From: Sphingobium sufflavum
GTDB lineage: Bacteria; Pseudomonadota; Alphaproteobacteria; Sphingomonadales; Sphingomonadaceae
Length of the DNA: 64,000 nt
Reading direction: 5' to 3'
Assembly (NCBI RefSeq): GCF_021403115.1
Contig: NZ_JAJSSH010000006.1
Coordinates: 179,677 to 243,676 of the forward strand
Part shown: positions 44,371 to 53,928 of the stretch, piece after piece
Layout of the letters: every line of letters starts with the position of its first letter
Position numbering within the stretch: position 1 is the stretch's first letter
The notes under the pieces: model-generated
Told to the model about the DNA's origin: nothing
What the model saw: the letters and a program-made list of their open reading frames with translations, nothing else
Databases searched by the model: none
Translations under genes and position numbers: made by a program

Positions 44371-46740
44371 TTAGAAATTAAAGCGCGTCGTCACACCGAA
44401 CTCACGTGGCGGCGTCGACGTGATCTTGTTGTACGGGCTGGTATAGATCGCAGCCGTGCGCCCGATATTATAGCCCGACGTGGCCGGGAATTCGCGGGTC
44501 AGCGTCTTCGTCACTTCGAATATATTCTTGGCGAAGACCGTCACTTCCCACTTGCCCTTCGCATCGCTGATGCCGGTGAACAGGTTCAACAGGCCATAGG
44601 CACCGATATTGTCGAAGGCATAGGTCGGGTCGCCCTGCGACGAACCATAGTAGGAGAACAGCCCGCGCACGAACCCGTCCACCTTCTCCGACACACCCCG
44701 GCGATATTCGGCCTGCACCGTCGCGGTGAACGGCGACTGGTAGGACGAACGCTGCGTCACGCGGCAGGCGTCGATATTGTTGGCGCCCACGGCGCCCTGC
44801 AACACCGCCAGCGTCGGCGCGACGGTGACGCTGTCCGGCACGCCGTCGCCGTTGAGATCGGTACAGGCGACATTGCCGTCCTTGATCTTGCCCAAGGCAT
44901 AGCTGCCCTGCACGCCAAAATTGAATTCCGGTGTGACGGAGAAGCTCAGTTCACCCTCGATGCCGTTCACCTCGACCGGCACCGGCGAGACGAAGTTGAA
45001 GCTCTTCACCTCCTGCACGGGCGGCGTGCCTGCGGGCGAACCGACTGGCGGCTGCGCATAGTTGACATAATAGACGCCCGACGAGCTGCGGAACGGATAG
45101 TTTTTGAAGGTCTGGTGGAACGCCGTGACGTTCAGCTTCAACCGCCGGTCGAACCATGCGCTCTTGAAACCAATTTCGTACGACCGCGAGGTTTCGGAGG
45201 GCAGGAACTGGAAGGATTCCTGCAAGGCTGACTTGGTGAGGCTGAAATCGCCCGTGACGTTCGGACCCGCGCGGCGCGACGTGCCGGTCATGGCATAGAC
45301 CATCAGATCGGGCGTGAAATTATGCTTGGCCGACGCGACATAGACGACACCGGAATCCCGCGTGCCCGGCGTCTGCCGCAGGTCGCCGCCGATGTTCAGG
45401 ACGCCGCCCGGATCACGGAACTTGATATAGCGCAGGCCGCCCGAAACCTCCGTCGCGTCGCCGATATGGACGGTCAGGTTGCCGAAGACCGAATCCTGAC
45501 GGAGATTGCCGTTCTGCGTCTTGGCAATCGGCGTGCTGTTGACGAAAAACGGCGCGGCGCCGAGGGTCGGCGGGGCCAGATAGATAGGCGTCGGCGTGGT
45601 CAGGTTGGTCCGCGCCAACTGCGTCTGGGTATAATATCCCAGCACATAGTCGAAGATGCCGAAGAAACGCTCTTCGTTCTGGAGGCGCACTTCGTGCGTG
45701 GCCTGGACAGAATTGGTATTGGTGGTCTGGTAATAGTCCGCGCCGTTGACGAAGTTCGCATTGTCCTGATTGGCGCGATTGGCCACGGTCAGTTCGCTGC
45801 GCGAACCCTGATAGACCAGCAATTGGCCCGCCAGACGTGCCTCGCTGCGCCAGTTGTAGATTTCGAAGACCTGATCGACGAGGGTCGGCGTCTCCTGAAT
45901 GGACTCGCGGCTGCCCGCCGTAATCAGGCGGGGGCTGGCGGGCGCGGTCGGATCGGCCTGCGAGAAGGATTCATATTGGGAGAAGAAGCGCGAGGTGCGC
46001 CACATCTTCTGATAGGTGCCCTCCACCCGCAGCCATTCCGCTGGCGTGAACAACAGGCTGGCCCGGCCGCTCTTGGTGCGGGCATAGGGATCGCGCCAGT
46101 CGCCGTCGCGCTCGAAAGTGCGGACGCGGTTGACCTCCTGCTGCTCCCAGATGCCGGCGGCGCGAACGGCGAGGATGCCCTCGACCAGCGGCACGCTGAT
46201 CGCGCCATTGACGTTCAGCGTACCGATATTGTTCGCGGTCGTCGCGACATTGCCCTCGATCTTGTAGAGGTTGGGCTTGTTGGTGGTGATGGTGATCGCA
46301 CCGGACGGGGCCGATACGCCGCGCAGCGTACCCTGCGGGCCGCGCTCGACACCGATCTGGCCGATGTCGTACATCGCCTGAAGCAGCATGCTCGCCTCCA
46401 CGGGCGCGTCATTCTGATAGAAGGCGACCGTGGGTGCCGCACCGGCGTTCACATCATACTGGATGCCGCGCATCTGCGCGCTGCCGCCAATGCCGCCCGA
46501 TTCATTGCGCAGTTGAAGGCCGGGGACGAGCGTCTGCACGTCGACGGCGTCGCGGATGTTGAGCTTTTGCGCCTGCGCGGAGGTGATGGCGTTGATGACG
46601 AGAGGGACATCCTGAATGTCTTCCTCACGGCGACGCGCGGTAACGATGATTTCGTTATCGGCGGCCTGCTCCTGCGCCATGGCGGGCACGGCGAGCGACG
46701 CCAGACTGACCCCGGCCAATACGAACATTCTGTAAGACAT
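44371..46740 (-). CDS. TonB-dependent receptor of the LuxR/MFS locus
   Basis: 789 residues from ATG 46740, with ggggaggaa upstream; a longer in-frame start at 46794 has no leader. Signal peptide MSYRMFVLAGVSLASLAVPA. The plug starts DNEIIVTARRREEDIQDVPL and holds IGVERGPQGTLRGVSAPSGA. The C-terminus PPREFGVTTRFNF is the usual closing strand. This sphingomonad receptor class often takes up aromatic or complex organic ligands. It is divergent from the MFS exporter at 47027; two near-identical 15-bp sites lie between them. The ligand is unknown. Confidence 0.93.
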   Translation of the reverse strand: MSYRMFVLAGVSLASLAVPAMAQEQAADNEIIVTARRREEDIQDVPLVINAITSAQAQKLNIRDAVDVQTLVPGLQLRNESGGIGGSAQMRGIQYDVNAGAAPTVAFYQNDAPVEASMLLQAMYDIGQIGVERGPQGTLRGVSAPSGAITITTNKPNLYKIEGNVATTANNIGTLNVNGAISVPLVEGILAVRAAGIWEQQEVNRVRTFERDGDWRDPYARTKSGRASLLFTPAEWLRVEGTYQKMWRTSRFFSQYESFSQADPTAPASPRLITAGSRESIQETPTLVDQVFEIYNWRSEARLAGQLLVYQGSRSELTVANRANQDNANFVNGADYYQTTNTNSVQATHEVRLQNEERFFGIFDYVLGYYTQTQLARTNLTTPTPIYLAPPTLGAAPFFVNSTPIAKTQNGNLRQDSVFGNLTVHIGDATEVSGGLRYIKFRDPGGVLNIGGDLRQTPGTRDSGVVYVASAKHNFTPDLMVYAMTGTSRRAGPNVTGDFSLTKSALQESFQFLPSETSRSYEIGFKSAWFDRRLKLNVTAFHQTFKNYPFRSSSGVYYVNYAQPPVGSPAGTPPVQEVKSFNFVSPVPVEVNGIEGELSFSVTPEFNFGVQGSYALGKIKDGNVACTDLNGDGVPDSVTVAPTLAVLQGAVGANNIDACRVTQRSSYQSPFTATVQAEYRRGVSEKVDGFVRGLFSYYGSSQGDPTYAFDNIGAYGLLNLFTGISDAKGKWEVTVFAKNIFEVTKTLTREFPATSGYNIGRTAAIYTSPYNKITSTPPREFGVTTRFNF

Positions 46741-46824
46741 GGATATTCCTCCCCTGAAACCGTCGCAGCATTTATTGACTCCGACAATTTTCACGCCTCT
46801 ATCAGCTTATCGTTGGGCGAAATC

Positions 46825-46893
46825 CCCCCAGATGGGGTGCATTTTCTTCACCGTTTTATGAGGCAAAGGGCGCGCCCCCACCCCATCCGGGGG
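46825..46893. promoter_or_regulatory. 15-bp sites 2 and 3 in the receptor/exporter divergent promoter
   Basis: CCCCCAGATGGGGTG (46825-46839, plus strand) and CCCCCGGATGGGGTG (46879-46893, minus strand) differ from each other by one base and from site 1 by one and two bases. They lie 84 and 138 bp upstream of the receptor start and 187 and 133 bp upstream of the exporter start, in inverted orientation with centres 54 bp apart, about five helical turns. The rest of the 286-bp intergenic region holds no gene. Confidence 0.6.
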
Positions 46894-47026
46894 TCGCTTT
46901 CCAGACCGGTTGCGCGTCAGGGTCCGACATGAGAATCGACGCAGACGCCGCAGATATTGACCCCTATGCTCCGCCGGGTAACAGCAGCATCGCGCACGAT
47001 ATTGGGGGAACAGGGGTGAGGGTCGC

Positions 47027-48619
47027 GTGAATACTATCCAATTTAGCGAAACGGAAAGACGCTATACGATCATCGGCATATTGATCGTCTTCCTGCTGTC
47101 CGCGCTCGACCAGACCATCGTGTCCACCGCCATGCCACGCATCGCCGCCGACCTGAACGGGCTCGAACTCTATTCCTGGGTGACGAGCGCCTATCTGCTG
47201 ACATCCACGGTCATGGTGCCGATCTGGGGCAAGTTGTGCGACCTGATCGGCCGCAAGCCCGTGCTGCTCGCCTCCATCCTGTTCTTCGTCGCCGGGTCGT
47301 GGCTGTCGGGCCTTTCCGGGGAGTTCGGCGACCTGCCGCTGCTCGGCAACGGCATGACCCAGCTCGTCATATTCCGTGCGGTGCAGGGGATAGGCGGCGG
47401 GGGCCTGTTCACCACCGCCTTCACCATCATCGCGGACATTTACCCACCGGACCAGCGCGCCCGGATCGGCGGGATGCTGGGTGCGGTGTTCGGCCTTGCC
47501 AGCGCCATCGGCCCGCTGATCGGGGGATATTTCACCGACCATGGCACGGTCATATGGCTGGGATATGTCATCGCGGGCTGGCGCTGGGTCTTCTATGTCA
47601 ACCTGCCGCTCAGCCTGCTGTCGCTGTTCATCATCCTGTTCCGAATGCCCCGCATCGGCCACCGCGCCGAGGGGCGGCTGGACATTCCCGGCGCGCTGCT
47701 GATCGTCGCGGCGGTGGTGCCGATGCTGCTGGCGCTGACATGGGGCGGCCAGAAATATGCGTGGGACTCCGCCGTGATCCTCGGCCTTGGCGCGGGATCG
47801 GCGGCCGCGCTGATCGCCTATGTCGTGGCGGAGCGTTATGCCGCCGACCCGATCGTTCCGGTCAGCCTGTTCCGAAACCCGGTCTTCTCGACCGCCAATC
47901 TGGCCGCCTTCCTCGTCTCCATGAGCTTCATGAGCGCCATCGCCTTCCTGCCGCTCTTCATGCAACTTGCGCAGGGTATCACGGCGACGGCCAGCGGCCT
48001 GCTGACCCTGCCCCTGATGGCGGGCCTGATGATCTCCGCCATCGCATCCGGACCGATCGTCGCGCGCACCGGCGCCTACAAGACCACATTGGTCGTCAGC
48101 CTGCTCATCATGGGCTGGGGCCTGTGGCTGCTGAGCCGCATGGCCCCCGACACCAGCCAGGCGGATCTGGCCTGGCGGATGCTGGTGCTGGGCGTCGGGC
48201 TGGGTCCGGCGCAAAGCCTGTTCGGCCTGATCGTCCAGAACGCCACCCCCGCCGCGCAGCGCGGCGTGGTGACATCCGCCAGCCAGTTCTTCCGCCAGAT
48301 CGGGTCGACCATGGGCGTCGCCATCTTTGGCACCATCCTGACCGGCTATCTCAACAGCGGGTTGAGCCGGGTGATGCCGGGCATGGACTTCAACAAACTG
48401 CACGGCATGGGCGAAGGCGCGGGCCATGCGACCGGCACGCTGCCCGCCGCCCTGCGCGAGCCGATCGCCACCGCGCTGACCAACACTTTCGCGCTGGGCA
48501 TCGTGGTGGTCGTGGCCGCGCTGGTGGTGACGCTGTTCATCCCGGTCGTCATCCTCGACGAACATGCCGGGGACGATGCGCTGGACAATCTCAACAATGC
48601 GATGGGAACCGCGGAGTAG
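47027..48619 (+). CDS. MFS drug/proton antiporter, 14-helix DHA2 (EmrB/QacA) type
   Basis: 530 residues from GTG 47027 after aggggtgag. Motif A appears as GKLCDLIGRKPVLLASILFF; motif D1-like LDQTIVSTAMPRIAADL is near the N-terminus and motif C-like GAVFGLASAIGPLIGGYFTD marks an antiporter. About 14 hydrophobic helices are visible, including a long C-terminal one (TFALGIVVVVAALVVTLFIP). It should export a toxic or waste compound from the cytoplasm. Shared sites with the receptor suggest both respond to the same compound. Confidence 0.93.
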   Translation: MNTIQFSETERRYTIIGILIVFLLSALDQTIVSTAMPRIAADLNGLELYSWVTSAYLLTSTVMVPIWGKLCDLIGRKPVLLASILFFVAGSWLSGLSGEFGDLPLLGNGMTQLVIFRAVQGIGGGGLFTTAFTIIADIYPPDQRARIGGMLGAVFGLASAIGPLIGGYFTDHGTVIWLGYVIAGWRWVFYVNLPLSLLSLFIILFRMPRIGHRAEGRLDIPGALLIVAAVVPMLLALTWGGQKYAWDSAVILGLGAGSAAALIAYVVAERYAADPIVPVSLFRNPVFSTANLAAFLVSMSFMSAIAFLPLFMQLAQGITATASGLLTLPLMAGLMISAIASGPIVARTGAYKTTLVVSLLIMGWGLWLLSRMAPDTSQADLAWRMLVLGVGLGPAQSLFGLIVQNATPAAQRGVVTSASQFFRQIGSTMGVAIFGTILTGYLNSGLSRVMPGMDFNKLHGMGEGAGHATGTLPAALREPIATALTNTFALGIVVVVAALVVTLFIPVVILDEHAGDDALDNLNNAMGTAE

Positions 48620-48741
48620 CCTTTGCTGTCGGCGCGATGGGCCGGACGCCTCCCTCTCCGCTGGCGCAGGCTGCCCGGTTGAAGAGATTGCACCATGGCA
48701 GGCCTGCACCGCTGTGCGCCCGGACGGGGTGGACCTGTAAA

Positions 48742-48774
48742 GGCGGCGGCAATCGTCAGGCCGAAAGCGCCGCC
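48742..48774. terminator. Possible hairpin between MFS and GH3 genes
   Basis: GGCGGCG (48742-48748) can pair with CGCCGCC (48768-48774) across a 19-base loop in the 163-bp gap between convergent genes. There is no T-run; weak evidence. Confidence 0.3.
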
Positions 48775-48782
48775 CCGCCCCC

Positions 48783-50990
48783 TCAGTCCGTCCAGCGTTT
48801 GGCGGCAAGGCGCACCCGCACCGGCCGCTTGAGCGCCTCCGCATTATCGCCCAGCGCGAAACCATAGTCGCCGGCGGGCATCTGCCATGCGCCATCCTTC
48901 CAGTCGGCCAGCAGCCGCTGGTCGATCGTCACGCTCACCGATTGCGACGCGCCGGGTTCGAGCATGACCCGCTGGAACCCGACCAGCCGCTGTTTCGCAT
49001 CGCCATTGCGGCTGATGAGATAGACTTGCCCCACCGTCGCACCGGCCCGCGCGCCACTGTTGCGGACCGTGAAGGTCGCCCGGTCGCCGCGCACCTGCAG
49101 GGCGGACACATCGAAGCTGGAGTAGCTGAGGCCGAAGCCGAAGGGGAACAGCGCCTTCTGCCTGCGCCGCTGGTTCCAGCGATAGCCGACGTCCGAACCC
49201 TCTATGTCATAGTTCACCGACAGCGTGCCACCCCTGCCCGTCATGACGTCGAAGCTCTCGACCGACTGGTCCGCGCCGTCCAGAACAGGGCGCGGCAACT
49301 GGTCGAGGCTGGCGGGAAAGGTCACGGGCAGGCGGCCGGAGGGATTGGTTTCGCCGAACAGCACGGACGCAATCGCCTCCCCGCCCCGCGCGCCGGGATA
49401 CCAGGCGGAAAGAACGGCGGCAGTCCTGTCGAGCCACGGCATCAGCACAGGGCCGCCCGTCTCCAGCACGACGATGGTGCGCGGATTGGCCGCCGCCACC
49501 GCCCCAATCAGCGCGTCCTGACCGTTGGGCAGGGACAAGTCAGGCTGATCGATGCCCTCGGTCGCCCATTGGGTGGCGAAGATGACGACGACATCGGCCA
49601 GCTTCGCATGGGCCACCGCCTCCGAAATATAACGGCCATCGCTATAGACGACCTTGGCCTGCGGGGCCTTGGCCTTGATCGCAGCCAGCGGCGCGGAGCG
49701 GTGATATTGTTCGGAGATCAGGTCCGGGATCGGCCCCTCCCCCGACTTGGGCACCACCACCGCAGGGCCGCCGTCGCCATGCACCTGCGACGAACCCGCA
49801 CCGGACAGAACGCCGCGATTGGCATAGCCGCCAATGATCGCGATGCGTTTCGCCGTCGTCGCCAGCGGCAGCGCGCCCCGCTCGTTACGCAGCAGCACGA
49901 TGCCCTGCCGCGCCACTTCTTCGGCGATGGCGGCATTCGCCACCTTGTCGATGGCACCGCCCGGCTTGACCGGATATTTGTCGACACCATTGGCGTAGAT
50001 GGCGGTCAGGATGCGCCGGTTCATATCGTCCAGCCGCGCCGCATAGGCCGGATTCTCCCGCGCGGCGGTCGCCAGCGGCTTGCCGAAATATTCACCCGTG
50101 TCGATCTGCCAGGCCGATTGCTGGTCCAGCCCGTTCAGCGCCGCCGACGTGCCCGGCACCGCGCCCCAGTCCGACATGACGAAGCCCGGATAGCGCCAGT
50201 CGCGCTTCAGCACGGTGTTGAGCAGCCAGTCGCTGTCGCAGGCATGATGGCCGTTGACCTGATTATAGGCGCACATGACCGACCCCGGCCGCCCGCGCTC
50301 TATGCCGATCTGGAAGGCCAGCAGATCGCTCTCGCGCGCCGCGCTTTCGGAGATTTTCGCATCGACGAAGAACCGGCCCGTCTCCTGACTGTTCACGGCG
50401 AAATGCTTGATCGTAGAGATGATATGGTTGGACTGGATGCCCGCGATGGACGCGCCGACCAGCAGGCCGGAATGGAGCGGATCCTCCCCCAGATATTCGA
50501 ACGTCCGCCCGTTGCGCGGATCGCGCATCAAATTGGCCCCGCCGCCGAGCAGGATGTTGAATCCCTTGGCCCGCGCCTCCGACCCGATCATCGCGCCGGC
50601 GCGGAACAACAGGCCCGGATCCCATGTCGCACCCATGGCGATGCCGGAGGGGAGCGCGGTCGCCCCGCCATCGTTGCGCAGGCCCATGATATAGGCGACG
50701 CCCAGACTGGCGTCGGTTTCGGTCAGGTTGGGGATCGCCAGACGCGGCACGCCGGGGATGAAGCCCGCGCTCGCCAGCGCCCCTTCCGGCATCTTCATGC
50801 CCATCAGCGGCACGGCAATGATGCCCTTGGGCAGGATCAGCTTCTCCTCGGCCGTCATCTTGCGGACGGTCGCGGCGGCGCGGTCCTCCGCCTTGCCCTT
50901 GCCGGTCCCCGAAGACTGGGCCTGAGCGCCCGCCGCCAGCAGCATCGCGATGGTGGCCAGTGAGGTCGGGAAGAGCGAAGGCAGGGACAT
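48783..50990 (-). CDS. Glycoside hydrolase family 3 (beta-glucosidase-like), exported
   Basis: 735 residues from ATG 50990; the leader LFPTSLATIAMLLAAGAQAQ is a signal peptide. GH3 features include RLAIPNLTETDASLGVAY, KHFAVNSQETGRFF and the nucleophile Asp in FVMSDWGAVPG. A second domain (VFATQWATEGIDQPDLSLPN) and a C-terminal fibronectin-III-like domain (FPFGFGLSYSSF and on) follow. GH3 enzymes remove terminal glucose, xylose or similar units from glycosides. The site of action is probably periplasmic. A strong terminator separates it from the TonB receptor upstream on the same strand, so coupling is partial at most. No strong RBS precedes the ATG. Confidence 0.92.
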   Translation of the reverse strand: MSLPSLFPTSLATIAMLLAAGAQAQSSGTGKGKAEDRAAATVRKMTAEEKLILPKGIIAVPLMGMKMPEGALASAGFIPGVPRLAIPNLTETDASLGVAYIMGLRNDGGATALPSGIAMGATWDPGLLFRAGAMIGSEARAKGFNILLGGGANLMRDPRNGRTFEYLGEDPLHSGLLVGASIAGIQSNHIISTIKHFAVNSQETGRFFVDAKISESAARESDLLAFQIGIERGRPGSVMCAYNQVNGHHACDSDWLLNTVLKRDWRYPGFVMSDWGAVPGTSAALNGLDQQSAWQIDTGEYFGKPLATAARENPAYAARLDDMNRRILTAIYANGVDKYPVKPGGAIDKVANAAIAEEVARQGIVLLRNERGALPLATTAKRIAIIGGYANRGVLSGAGSSQVHGDGGPAVVVPKSGEGPIPDLISEQYHRSAPLAAIKAKAPQAKVVYSDGRYISEAVAHAKLADVVVIFATQWATEGIDQPDLSLPNGQDALIGAVAAANPRTIVVLETGGPVLMPWLDRTAAVLSAWYPGARGGEAIASVLFGETNPSGRLPVTFPASLDQLPRPVLDGADQSVESFDVMTGRGGTLSVNYDIEGSDVGYRWNQRRRQKALFPFGFGLSYSSFDVSALQVRGDRATFTVRNSGARAGATVGQVYLISRNGDAKQRLVGFQRVMLEPGASQSVSVTIDQRLLADWKDGAWQMPAGDYGFALGDNAEALKRPVRVRLAAKRWTD

Positions 50991-51009
50991 GGCAAGGGTT
51001 CCGTCAATG

Positions 51010-51044
51010 AAAAAATGGCGGAACCATGGATATGGTCCCGCCAT
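51010..51044 (-). terminator. Intrinsic terminator between TonB receptor and GH3 genes
   Basis: ATGGCGGAACCAT (51015-51027) and ATGGTCCCGCCAT (51032-51044) pair at 12 of 13 positions around a 4-base loop. On the minus strand the stem is followed by six T (51015-51010). It lies just downstream of the receptor stop and should end most receptor transcripts before GH3. Confidence 0.82.
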
Positions 51045-51065
51045 CAGGGAGGGGTAGGAAGAGGA

Positions 51066-53786
51066 TCAGAACTTCTTCGTCAGGCCGAGCTGGAGGAAGC
51101 GTCCGATGGTGAAGCCCGAATAGCCGGCGCCGGCACCGAGATTACCGTTGTAATGCGGCGGGTCGGTGTCGAAGACATTGTCGACGTTGAGCGAAATCGT
51201 CAGATCCTTCAGCGCGCCCTCTCCCTTCACATCATATTGGAAGGCGAGGTTGAAGACGTTGAAGGCCCCGACGCGCGACTGGTTCAGGTTGGTGGCCGTG
51301 GGCAGGACATGGAATTCGCCCGTGCGGTTCCACGTGATCTTGCCCAAGAGGTCGCCGACCTTTGCACCCAATGTGGCGGCCGTACGCAGCCGGATCACAT
51401 TATTGTCGTCCAGACCCTGCACCGGGCTGGCTGACGATGCGCGGGTCTTGTAGGTCAGGATATAGGTTCCGGCGACGCCGCCGAAGACCGAACCGAAGCT
51501 GGTCGAGTGATTATATTCGACGGTGAAGTCCAGCCCGCTCGTCTTCACCTCCGACAGGTTCTGCGACAGACCATTTTCCAGCGCATAGACCTTGCTCGGA
51601 TCGTCCAGATAGGTCTGGAGATTGGCCGCGGACAGCAAGGAGGGCGATACGGAGCTGACATAGCTCAATATCTGGGCCGCCGTCAGCGGGTTTGCGGTGC
51701 TGTTCAGGACATAGCTGTTGGGGAACAGATTGTAGAAGGCCGGGGTGAAGAAGGACGGGAAGGCGATCCGGTCCTTGAAGTCGATATGATAGTAAGTGAC
51801 GCTGGCGGACAGGCCCGGAATGGCGGCGGGCCGGATGTCGGTGCCGATCTGCCAGGTCGTGGCCTTCTGCGGGCGCAGGTTGATGCCGCCGCCGGGGTAG
51901 AGCAGCAGGATGAACTTGCCCGCCGTATTGCCCGGCGCGCCGAACGTGTTGGCCGGAAACACCTGCAAGGCGGTGGGAATGACTTCCGCCTTGGACGCCA
52001 GCGAAGGCGCCTGATAGGATTTGCCCCAGTTGCCGCGCAGCGTCCACCAGCTCGTCGGCTTCCAGGTCAGGCCCAGCTTGGGATTGAACGTCCCGCCAAA
52101 GTCCGTGTAATCATCATAGCGCCCCGCCGCCGAGAAGACGAGTGACTGGAAACCGGCGGTGGCATTGTCGGGGCCAAAGATCGGAACCGACAGTTCGCCG
52201 AACAGGGACTTGACCGTGCGGTGGGTGGAATAGGCGGCGATGGACCCCAGGTTGGACAGCAGGGCCGTGCCGTTACGCTGCGTGAACTCCTCCCGCATTA
52301 TCTCCGCGCCCACTGCGGCGCGCACTTCCCCGCCCGGCAGCTTGAACAACGGACCGTCGATGACGAGACGAGCGTTGTCGATGATGTCGCGGCCCGAACT
52401 GAACGCCCGGTAATTCGCCTGATAGGTCTGCGCCGCCTGACCCGCAGACGTGCCGGCAAAGCTGTTGGTGAAGGGATTGAAGGCGCCATTGTTGGTGGCC
52501 GCCTGAAGCGCGCTCTGGTCCACCGCACCGCCCATGAACTGGGCAAGTCCTTCGCCATGATTGTAGAAGATTACCGCCCGCCAGTCACTTCCCAAGTCGA
52601 TCTTCAGTTCCGGCGAAATCCCCCAGGTGTCGAGTGACGTCCGGCCATCGCTGTTCGCGGCCAGATTGCCATAGATGGTGCCGTTGGGCAGGCCGGGATA
52701 GGAGGTCGTCACATTATAGATGATCGGACCGCCATCGTTGCGCGCACGGCGGCGCGTGAAATAGCCGGTGACGTTGGCGCTGATGGAATCGGACAATTCC
52801 ACGTCCAGTCCGGCCATGAAGGAATGGCGATCCTCCTCCGGCAGCAGGGTGGTGCGGCGTGACAGGTCGCACCGGTTCACCGTGCCCGGCGTCGGAACGC
52901 CGTTGACGAGGCCATAATTGGTGATGGGCAGGAAGGCGAAACCACCCGGATACTGCGGCCCGATCACCAGTCCGCCCGCCTGATAATTGCCGGGGGAACA
53001 GTTCAGGTTGATCGGTGACGGCGGATTGGTGGTATAGTCCAGATCCCGCGGATAGTCCCGGTCGCCCTTGTACAGGAGGCCATGGTGGGCGTAATTATAG
53101 CTCGCCCAGATGGACGCCCGATCCCATGTCTTGCCCGCCGTTACGCTGACATCCCACTGCCGGTAGCTGTCCGCGCCGCCGAAATGGCCGCCCACTTCCA
53201 GACCGTTGAAACGCTTGCGGGTGATGAGGTTGACCACGCCGCCGACCGCATCGGCGCCATAGGTCGCGGACCCGCCATCCGCCACCATGTCGACACCCTG
53301 GAGCGCACCGGGCGCGATAGCGTCGATGTCTGACGACGTCTGCGTGACGCCCATGCCCGGCATACGACGACCGTTGAGCAGCAGAAGCGTACTGTTGCTG
53401 CCCGCCGCACCGCCACCCAGATAGCGCAGGATCGGCGCATTGACGGTCTGATACTGGCCGAAACCACCCACCTGCGGACGGCTGTTGAAATTGCTGTCGG
53501 CGGGGACCGCGCCCAGCAATTGGGAAGTGTTGGCGATGCCCAGTTGCGCGATGTCGTCCGTCGTGATCGCCTTGATATCCGAACCGGTCGGCCCCTGCCC
53601 CCGGATCAGCGTGCCGGTGACGATGATGTCCTGGTCGCTGACCGCGTCCTGAACCTTTTCCTTGTCCCTGGTCTGGGCATAGGCGGGCGTCGCCAGCATT
53701 ATCGACACCATCGCCGTTGCCATCGCACGACGCGCTACCCCGGACAGCGCAGCCGGATTCTTCCGTAGAATATTGACGCTTTTCAT
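51066..53786 (-). CDS. TonB-dependent receptor of the plant-ester/glycoside island
   Basis: 906 residues from ATG 53786 with ggggagga upstream. Signal peptide AMATAMVSIMLATPAYAQ. The plug begins SDQDIIVTGTLIRGQGPTGS and reads NSTLLLLNGRRMPGMG and VDMVADGGSATYGADAVGGV, the pattern of the large carbohydrate or oligosaccharide-type receptors of sphingomonads and caulobacters. The C-terminus GFTIGRFLQLGLTKKF ends in Phe. It is divergent from a ROK regulator and upstream of a GH3 enzyme, so uptake of an oligosaccharide or glycoside is likely. Confidence 0.93.
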   Translation of the reverse strand: MKSVNILRKNPAALSGVARRAMATAMVSIMLATPAYAQTRDKEKVQDAVSDQDIIVTGTLIRGQGPTGSDIKAITTDDIAQLGIANTSQLLGAVPADSNFNSRPQVGGFGQYQTVNAPILRYLGGGAAGSNSTLLLLNGRRMPGMGVTQTSSDIDAIAPGALQGVDMVADGGSATYGADAVGGVVNLITRKRFNGLEVGGHFGGADSYRQWDVSVTAGKTWDRASIWASYNYAHHGLLYKGDRDYPRDLDYTTNPPSPINLNCSPGNYQAGGLVIGPQYPGGFAFLPITNYGLVNGVPTPGTVNRCDLSRRTTLLPEEDRHSFMAGLDVELSDSISANVTGYFTRRRARNDGGPIIYNVTTSYPGLPNGTIYGNLAANSDGRTSLDTWGISPELKIDLGSDWRAVIFYNHGEGLAQFMGGAVDQSALQAATNNGAFNPFTNSFAGTSAGQAAQTYQANYRAFSSGRDIIDNARLVIDGPLFKLPGGEVRAAVGAEIMREEFTQRNGTALLSNLGSIAAYSTHRTVKSLFGELSVPIFGPDNATAGFQSLVFSAAGRYDDYTDFGGTFNPKLGLTWKPTSWWTLRGNWGKSYQAPSLASKAEVIPTALQVFPANTFGAPGNTAGKFILLLYPGGGINLRPQKATTWQIGTDIRPAAIPGLSASVTYYHIDFKDRIAFPSFFTPAFYNLFPNSYVLNSTANPLTAAQILSYVSSVSPSLLSAANLQTYLDDPSKVYALENGLSQNLSEVKTSGLDFTVEYNHSTSFGSVFGGVAGTYILTYKTRASSASPVQGLDDNNVIRLRTAATLGAKVGDLLGKITWNRTGEFHVLPTATNLNQSRVGAFNVFNLAFQYDVKGEGALKDLTISLNVDNVFDTDPPHYNGNLGAGAGYSGFTIGRFLQLGLTKKF

Positions 53787-53838
53787 GTCGTCCTCCCCTT
53801 GTTTTTGCTACCGCGACCCGCTCATGACGGCGCGTGTG

Positions 53839-53850
53839 TCATATGTATGA
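53839..53850. promoter_or_regulatory. Inverted repeat TCATATGTATGA in the ROK/TonB divergent promoter
   Basis: TCATA and TATGA flank a TG centre. It lies 52 bp from the receptor start and 78 bp from the regulator start, in an AT-rich stretch. A candidate operator for the ROK protein; a short palindrome could occur by chance. Confidence 0.35.
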
Positions 53851-53928
53851 GTAGTTATTCCTGAAGGGTCAATATTTATTTCTGCGGTCGAATTTACTAT
53901 TGCCGGGCGGAACCAGAAGGAGAAGCCA

